In this document: positions 59,628 to 64,000 of the stretch, piece after piece
Layout: each line of letters opens with the position of its first letter
Position numbering within the stretch: the stretch's first letter is position 1
The notes under the pieces: model-generated
Database searches by the model: none
What the model saw: the letters and a program-made list of their open reading frames with translations, nothing else
Told to the model about the DNA's origin: nothing
Program-made: the position numbers and the translations under genes
Assembly: GCF_003002815.1 (NCBI RefSeq)
Contig: NZ_PVTF01000015.1
Span: 124,001 to 188,000 of the forward strand
DNA from: Umezawaea tangerina
GTDB taxonomy: Bacteria > Actinomycetota > Actinomycetes > Mycobacteriales > Pseudonocardiaceae
Length of the DNA: 64,000 nt
Reading direction: 5' to 3'

Positions 59628-59656
59628 TTACGCAGAACTAGCGGTGTGACAGGATA
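59628..59656 (+). promoter_or_regulatory. Possible kamA-like promoter
   Basis: TTTACG (59628-59633) and CAGGAT (59651-59656) are 17 bases apart, giving a plausible housekeeping promoter with a leader of about 27 bases. A related sequence (TATTTACGC and TATCTTTACGC) occurs twice, starting at 59625 and 59655, and could mark a regulator site. A TTGACA also occurs at 59585. Confidence 0.4.
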
Positions 59657-59688
59657 TCTTTACGCGAACCAACCCGTAGGGAGCACGT

Positions 59689-61071
59689 ATGACCGCGCTT
59701 CACGAGGTCGTGCCCGCGTCTCAGGGCGTCGACCACCAGCCGTACACCTACGTGCGCAAGGAGCTGGTCGAGCCCGACTGGCGGCGGTTCCCCGGCTGGA
59801 GCCACGTCACCGACGCGCAGTGGCGCGACGCGCAGTGGCAGCGCGTGAACTGCGTGAAGAACGCGAAGCAGCTCCGCAAGATCATGGGTGACCTGCTCGG
59901 CGAGCACTTCTACGACGAGCTGGCGGCCGACCAGGCCCAGCTGGCCACCATGTCGATGCTGCTGCCGCCGCAGATGCTGAACACGATGGCGCCGACCGCC
60001 GCGCCGGAGGACTTCACCGAGGCGTTCCTCGCCGACCCGGTGCGCCGCTACATGATGCCGGTCCGCTCCGACCGCGACCCGGAGTGGCCGAGCCACCCGC
60101 ACTCCGAGCGCGACTCGCTGCACGAGGCCGAGATGTGGGTGGTCGAGGGCCTGACCCACCGCTACCCCACCAAGGTGCTGGCCGAGCTCGTGTCGACGTG
60201 CCCCCAGTACTGCGGCCACTGCACCCGCATGGACCTCGTTGGCAACTCCACGCCCCAGGTCCAGAAGCACAAGCTGCAGCTCAAGCCGGTCGACCGGCAG
60301 GACCGGATGATCGACTACCTCAAGCGCACGCCCGGCGTCCGCGACGTGGTCGTCTCCGGCGGCGACGTCGCCAACGTGCCGTGGCCGCAGCTCGAGTCGT
60401 TCCTCATGCGCCTGCTCGACATCGACACCGTCCGCGACGTCCGCCTCGCCACCAAGGCGCTCGCGGGCCTCCCCCAGCACTGGCTCCAGCCGCGCGTCGT
60501 CGAGGGCCTGGAGCGCGTCGCCCGCACCGCGTCGCGCCGCGGCGTCAACCTGGCGATCCACACCCACGTCAACCACGCCCAGTCGGTCACCCCGCTGGTC
60601 GCCGAGGCCGCCCGCACCGCGCTGGAGGTCGGCGTCCGCGACGTGCGCAACCAGGGCGTGCTGATGAAGGGCGTCAACGCCACCCCGAACGACCTGCTGG
60701 ACCTGTGCTTCGCGCTGCAGGGCGAGGCGAACATCCTGCCGTACTACTTCTACATGTGCGACATGATCCCGAACGCCGAGCACTGGCGGGTGGCGGTCTG
60801 GGAGGCGCAGGCGCTCCAGCACGCGATCATGGGCTACCTGCCCGGCTACGCCACCCCGCGCATCGTCTGCGACGTGCCGTACGTCGGCAAGCGCTGGGTG
60901 CACCAGCTCGCCGAGTACGACCGCGAGCTGGGCATCTCCTACTGGACGAAGAACTACCGCACCGGCATCGAGCTGGCCGACCCCGAGGCCCTCGACCGCC
61001 GCTACCCGTACTACGACCCGATCTCCACGCTGGGCGAGACCGGCCAGGCCTGGTGGTCGGCCAAGGCCTGA
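59689..61071 (+). CDS. KamA-family radical SAM aminomutase
   Basis: This 460-residue protein is homologous to lysine 2,3-aminomutase. The 4Fe-4S/SAM motif CPQYCGHC (CxxxCxxC) follows TKVLAELVSTC; VVSGGDVANVPW and HTHVNHAQSVTPL resemble the barrel strands of KamA. The Asp in YYFYMCDM and the Asp plus Lys in CDVPYVGKRW occupy places equivalent to the substrate-carboxylate/amine Asp residues and the PLP Lys. The usual PGGGGK loop is replaced by PYVGKR, so the amino-acid substrate may not be lysine. It stands alone, followed by a strong terminator. Confidence 0.88.
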   Translation: MTALHEVVPASQGVDHQPYTYVRKELVEPDWRRFPGWSHVTDAQWRDAQWQRVNCVKNAKQLRKIMGDLLGEHFYDELAADQAQLATMSMLLPPQMLNTMAPTAAPEDFTEAFLADPVRRYMMPVRSDRDPEWPSHPHSERDSLHEAEMWVVEGLTHRYPTKVLAELVSTCPQYCGHCTRMDLVGNSTPQVQKHKLQLKPVDRQDRMIDYLKRTPGVRDVVVSGGDVANVPWPQLESFLMRLLDIDTVRDVRLATKALAGLPQHWLQPRVVEGLERVARTASRRGVNLAIHTHVNHAQSVTPLVAEAARTALEVGVRDVRNQGVLMKGVNATPNDLLDLCFALQGEANILPYYFYMCDMIPNAEHWRVAVWEAQALQHAIMGYLPGYATPRIVCDVPYVGKRWVHQLAEYDRELGISYWTKNYRTGIELADPEALDRRYPYYDPISTLGETGQAWWSAKA

Positions 61072-61077
61072 CGACTC

Positions 61078-61108
61078 GTGGGCGCGCCTGCCTCGGCGGC
61101 GCGCCCAC
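61078..61108 (+). terminator. Rho-independent terminator of the kamA-like gene
   Basis: A perfect 11-bp GC-rich stem with a nine-base loop begins six bases after the stop codon and is followed by a T-rich stretch to about 61129. It is a good intrinsic terminator for this genome. Confidence 0.82.
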
Positions 61109-61165
61109 TTGCTTGTCCGTTTATTTTGGTCAGCACTGAAGCCACTGCGCAAGTTCAAGCCCGGC

Positions 61166-62161
61166 TCACATGTCCGCCGTAAACGTCAGGTGGGCCGGGT
61201 CGAGGGAGCGGAGGAAGGCGGCGGGGTCGAGGAGGGTGCCCGCGGTGTGGGCGCCGGCGGTGGGGTGGGTGAGGAGGTGGGCGACGGCGCCGGCGGCGAG
61301 GGGGCCGGTGACGGCGTAGATGTCGCGGCCGGACGCGGTGGCGCGGCGGTGCTGGGGGCCGCGGGTGACGACGGCCTCGACGTGGAACGTCTGAGCGGAG
61401 CGGCCGTGGGCGTCGGCCGGGACGGGTGCGGGTGAGGTGGGGTCGGCCAGGTCGGCTAGCGGGTCGGTGTTGATGTGGACGTCGACGCGCGGGGTGCTCA
61501 GGTGGTGGGCGATGGTGACGTGGTCGGCGGTCGGCAGCCCCGTGAGCGACCGGACGCCGATCGGGTCGGGGAACCGCCAGGTGAGGGTGCTCGGGGTGGC
61601 GGGGACGAACCGGTGGTCGGTGAAGACCACGTGCCTGCCGGAGTTGCGGGCGACCGTGCGGCGGGTGCCCTCGGTGGGCAGCCAGCTGCTCAACGCGATG
61701 GCGACCTGGACGTCGTCGGCGGCGGGCCAGTCGCCGAGGGCGGCGGTGGCGAGCAGGTCGCCGAGCCCTCCGTAGAAGGCCATCGACGGCACGACGGCGA
61801 CCCCCACCTCACGGGCCCGGCTGTCGAACCGGGACAGCAGGTCCATGGTGACGGTCTGCTCGGCGGAGATGTCGACGTAGTGGGCGCCCGCGCGCAGGGC
61901 GGCTTCGACGACGGGGACCGCGGTGTCGGCGAAGGGGCCCGCGCAGTTGACCACCGCGGCCACGCCGGCGAACGCCCGGTCCAACGAGGCCGGGTCGTCG
62001 ACCGACGCGACCCTCGGACGAGCGCCGGGCGCGTGCGGGCGTTCGGGGTCGCGGTCGACCGGGACGGGGTCAAGGCCCAGGTCGCGCAGGCGGGCCAGGA
62101 CGAAGCGGGCGGTGTGCCCGGAGGCGCCCAGTACCGCGACGGCGGTGTTCGGAGTGGTCAC
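61166..62161 (-). CDS. Saccharopine-dehydrogenase-like NADP-binding protein
   Basis: This protein of about 331 residues has an N-terminal Rossmann motif VAVLGASGHTARFVLARLRDLG, then VPVDRDPERP and VVNCAGPFADTAVPVVEAALRAGAHYVDISAEQ, the hallmark of saccharopine dehydrogenase/trans-acting enoyl-reductase-like reductases. The C-terminal half is a mixed domain typical of the family. The substrate is unknown. The GTG at 62161 starts directly before the Rossmann strand. It diverges from the GlxA-type regulator across about 70 bases, so the regulator may control it. Confidence 0.83.
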   Translation of the reverse strand: MTTPNTAVAVLGASGHTARFVLARLRDLGLDPVPVDRDPERPHAPGARPRVASVDDPASLDRAFAGVAAVVNCAGPFADTAVPVVEAALRAGAHYVDISAEQTVTMDLLSRFDSRAREVGVAVVPSMAFYGGLGDLLATAALGDWPAADDVQVAIALSSWLPTEGTRRTVARNSGRHVVFTDHRFVPATPSTLTWRFPDPIGVRSLTGLPTADHVTIAHHLSTPRVDVHINTDPLADLADPTSPAPVPADAHGRSAQTFHVEAVVTRGPQHRRATASGRDIYAVTGPLAAGAVAHLLTHPTAGAHTAGTLLDPAAFLRSLDPAHLTFTADM

Positions 62162-62231
62162 GCCGTCATCGTCACAGCCGTGGTCACGCGGCACGAGTGG
62201 CTGATCCGACCACATCCGTACACTTTCGGAC

Positions 62232-63188
62232 ATGCGATCCGTGGTGCTGGCGCTCTACGACGGGGCCATGCTGTTCGAGGCCGCGACGGCGATCGAGGTG
62301 TTCGGCGTCGACCGGAGCGACATCGCGGACCCCTGGTACGACTTCACGGTCTGCGGCCCCGGCGCCGACCACCTCGGTCGGGTCGCCCGTGTCGCCGGCG
62401 CCCCCACGTTCGCCCCGGTCCTCGACGCGCACACCGTCGTCGTGCCCGCCTACCACGACGTGGACGAGCCGCCGCCCGCCGACGTCGTCGCCGCGCTGCG
62501 CACCGCCCACGACCGCGGGGCGCGGATCGTGTCGCTGTGCACGGGGGCGTTCGTGCTCGCGGCCGCAGGGCTCCTGGACGGCAAGCGGGTCACGACCCAC
62601 TGGTCGCACGCCGCGACGCTCGCCGACCGCTACCCGGAGGTCGTGGTCGACGCCGACGTCCTGTACTTCGACGACCACCCGATCCTCACGTCCGCGGGCA
62701 AGGCCGCGTGCATGGACCTGTGCCTGCACGTCGTGCGCGCCGACCACGGAGCGGCCGCCGCCAACACCCTCGCCCGACGCCTGGTCGTGCCGCCGCACCG
62801 CGCCGGCGGGCAGGCGCAGTTCATCACCGCCCCCGCCCCGGTCGACGGCTCCCACCTCCAGGACCTGATGCGGTGGGCCACCGAGCACCTGCACGAGCCG
62901 CTGACCGTTCGGCGGCTCGCCGACCGGATCGGCATGAGCACCCGCAACCTCGCCAGGCACTTCGTCGCCACCACCGGCACGACACCCCTGCGGTGGCTGC
63001 ACAACCAGCGCCTGCACCTCGCGCAGGAACTGCTGGAGACGACCGACGCGGCCGTCGACGCGATCGCCGAGCGCACGGGCATGGGCACGGCCGCCACGTT
63101 GCGCAGGCACTTCAACCGGTCGGTCGGCGTCGCGCCGGACACCTACCGGCGCACCTTCCGGGGCGCGCGAACCACTTCCCGGCCGTAG
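62232..63188 (+). CDS. GlxA-type AraC transcriptional regulator
   Basis: This 318-residue protein has an N-terminal DJ-1/PfpI (class I glutamine amidotransferase-like) domain (about 3-170) with C103 in the nucleophile-like elbow SLCTGAFVLA, and two AraC helix-turn-helices (about 215-310; LTVRRLADRIGMSTRNLARHF and DAIAERTGMGTAATLRRHFNRSVGVAP). This architecture defines GlxA-family regulators, often linked to nitrogen or specialised metabolism. It lies between the divergent reductase gene and the ketosynthase gene. Confidence 0.92.
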   Translation: MRSVVLALYDGAMLFEAATAIEVFGVDRSDIADPWYDFTVCGPGADHLGRVARVAGAPTFAPVLDAHTVVVPAYHDVDEPPPADVVAALRTAHDRGARIVSLCTGAFVLAAAGLLDGKRVTTHWSHAATLADRYPEVVVDADVLYFDDHPILTSAGKAACMDLCLHVVRADHGAAAANTLARRLVVPPHRAGGQAQFITAPAPVDGSHLQDLMRWATEHLHEPLTVRRLADRIGMSTRNLARHFVATTGTTPLRWLHNQRLHLAQELLETTDAAVDAIAERTGMGTAATLRRHFNRSVGVAPDTYRRTFRGARTTSRP

Positions 63189-63238
63189 CCCCCAGCACCG
63201 CGTTCCAGGTCCGAGCACTCCCCTCCAGCCCTTCAGGT

Positions 63239-63259
63239 CCGCTTTAGCGACCGCTTTAG
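63239..63259. promoter_or_regulatory. Direct repeat upstream of the ketosynthase gene
   Basis: Two identical nine-base sequences CCGCTTTAG start at 63239 and 63251 (12-base spacing), 50-70 bases before the ketosynthase ATG. This is a plausible activator site. The spacing is close to, but not the same as, the 11-base period usual for SARP regulators. Confidence 0.45.
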
Positions 63260-63308
63260 GCCAGGCACCCAGCATTGGCCGCGAGCCGTCCACCGAAGGG
63301 ACCCCGGA

Positions 63309-64000
63309 ATGACCACGACCGAAGTTCGCGTCCTCGCGGCGGGCTCGGCGCTGCCGGGTCCGCCGGTGGACAACGCCGCGCTGGCCGACCGGTTCCGGAT
63401 GGACGCGTCCTGGCAGCAGTGGGTGGACGTCTTCATCGGCACGCGGTCGCGCCACCTGGCCGTCGACCTGGCCAGCGGCGAGGTGCGGTCGTCGTTGGCC
63501 GAGCTCGCCGCCTCCGCCGCGACCCGCGCGCTGGACAACGCGGGCGTGGCGCCGGGCGAGGTCGACGTGATGGTGCTCGGCACCGCGACACCGGACCGGC
63601 TGATGCCCGCGACGGTGAACACAGTCGCCGACCTGCTCGGGATCGACGGGATCCCCACCTACCAGCTCCAGTCCGGCTGCACCGGCGCCGTCGCCGCGCT
63701 CGACATCGGCCGCCAGCTGCTGCTCACCGGCGAGCACCGGACCGCGCTCGTGCTCGGCGGTGACGTGTGCGCCAAGCACTTCGACCCCGACATCGACCTG
63801 AAGTCCTTGTCCCCGGCCGAACTCGTGAACGTCGTGCTGTTCGGCGACGGCGCGGGCGCCGCGGTGCTCACCACCGAACCGGTCGACGGCGCCCCGGTGC
63901 TGCGCCGGGTGCTCAACCGGCTCGTCGGACTGGGCCGGGCGCCCGGCCAGGTCGTCGACTGGTACGGGCAGGCCCGCCGCGCGTCCGACGGACCGGCGCT
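63309..64000 (+). CDS. 3-oxoacyl-ACP synthase III family protein (5' part)
   Basis: The reading frame from the ATG at 63309 runs off the window, giving 230 codons. The thiolase-fold N-terminal half is clear: VRVLAAGSALPGPPVDN, GTRSRH, a region around VMVLGTATPD, and the active-site Cys124 in QLQSGCTGAVAALDIG, then VLGGDVCAKHF and VVLFGDGAGAAVL. The Cys context (SGCTGA rather than SACSGF) resembles KAS III-like enzymes of specialised metabolism, including acyltransferase variants. The catalytic His and Asn would lie outside the window. It may be the first gene of a biosynthetic cluster. Confidence 0.87.
   Translation, partial: MTTTEVRVLAAGSALPGPPVDNAALADRFRMDASWQQWVDVFIGTRSRHLAVDLASGEVRSSLAELAASAATRALDNAGVAPGEVDVMVLGTATPDRLMPATVNTVADLLGIDGIPTYQLQSGCTGAVAALDIGRQLLLTGEHRTALVLGGDVCAKHFDPDIDLKSLSPAELVNVVLFGDGAGAAVLTTEPVDGAPVLRRVLNRLVGLGRAPGQVVDWYGQARRASDGPA

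Noticed and set aside
1-64000. tRNA genes, rRNA genes, insertion sequences or integrase-associated attachment sites
   Set aside because: None recognised on either strand. No transposase or integrase motifs and no cloverleaf-like intergenic sequence were found by reading; a tRNAscan-SE run would settle the tRNA question.

Overview
This is a GC-rich, densely coding chromosomal stretch from a filamentous actinomycete. Lineage-marker genes (rbpA, separate polyprenol-phosphate-mannose synthase and lnt genes, the DUF3090/SCO1664 pair, DUF3097, DUF1707, PspC, a type II thymidine kinase) and many GTG starts point to Pseudonocardiaceae, perhaps the Saccharothrix/Actinosynnema/Lentzea group. The genus assignment is inference. 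I see no tRNA, rRNA, insertion sequence, prophage or CRISPR array.

Layout. 0-5 kb: pentapeptide-repeat membrane protein, DUF1707 protein, amidase, an aldo/keto reductase remnant, an APH-type kinase and a DUF4232 lipoprotein. 5-12 kb, mostly minus strand: NfeD/stomatin pair, DUF3097, APH(6)-like kinase, Rossmann reductase, GNAT, and DUF3090 plus SCO1664-family proteins. 12-16 kb, plus strand: S9 peptidase, LD-carboxypeptidase and a GAF-LuxR regulator. 15.9-21.6 kb: a 1,902-residue DUF4011/superfamily 1 helicase/Vsr-like/DUF3320 protein of the Hhe defence type, divergent from a receptor-like Ser/Thr kinase that is followed by thymidine kinase. 24-27 kb: rbpA behind a SigR-type promoter, then a strong shared terminator, then lnt and ppm1 on the minus strand.

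27-38 kb: a non-coding palindrome/hairpin element, PspC, a SARP-NB-ARC-TPR regulator, then a LacI-headed catabolic operon (FAD oxidoreductase, hydantoinase/oxoprolinase, HExxH protein, permease) divergent from a Tat-exported sugar-hydrolase-like protein. 38.8-44.2 kb: a six-gene minus-strand run (DUF4331, TPR, NicO metal permease with a Gly-His tract, lipoprotein, GntR, GNAT). 44.3-53.2 kb: a tricarboxylate transporter operon tctCBA that runs straight on into a NACHT NTPase and an amidohydrolase, divergent from its CitAB-like two-component system. 53.4-64 kb: secreted CHAP hydrolase, GH13 plus TIGR03885-like oxidoreductase, a second copy of the palindrome element, GH8 glucanase/chitosanase, FxsA, a KamA-family radical SAM enzyme, a saccharopine-dehydrogenase-like reductase, a GlxA-type AraC regulator, and the first part of a ketoacyl synthase III gene cut by the window end.

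The most unusual signals are (1) two inverted copies of a non-coding element whose long palindrome keeps its inner stem, loop and flanks while the outer stem changes completely but stays perfectly paired; (2) the lone Hhe-like giant helicase with a transglutaminase-like N-terminal region; and (3) the NACHT NTPase embedded in a tricarboxylate transport operon.
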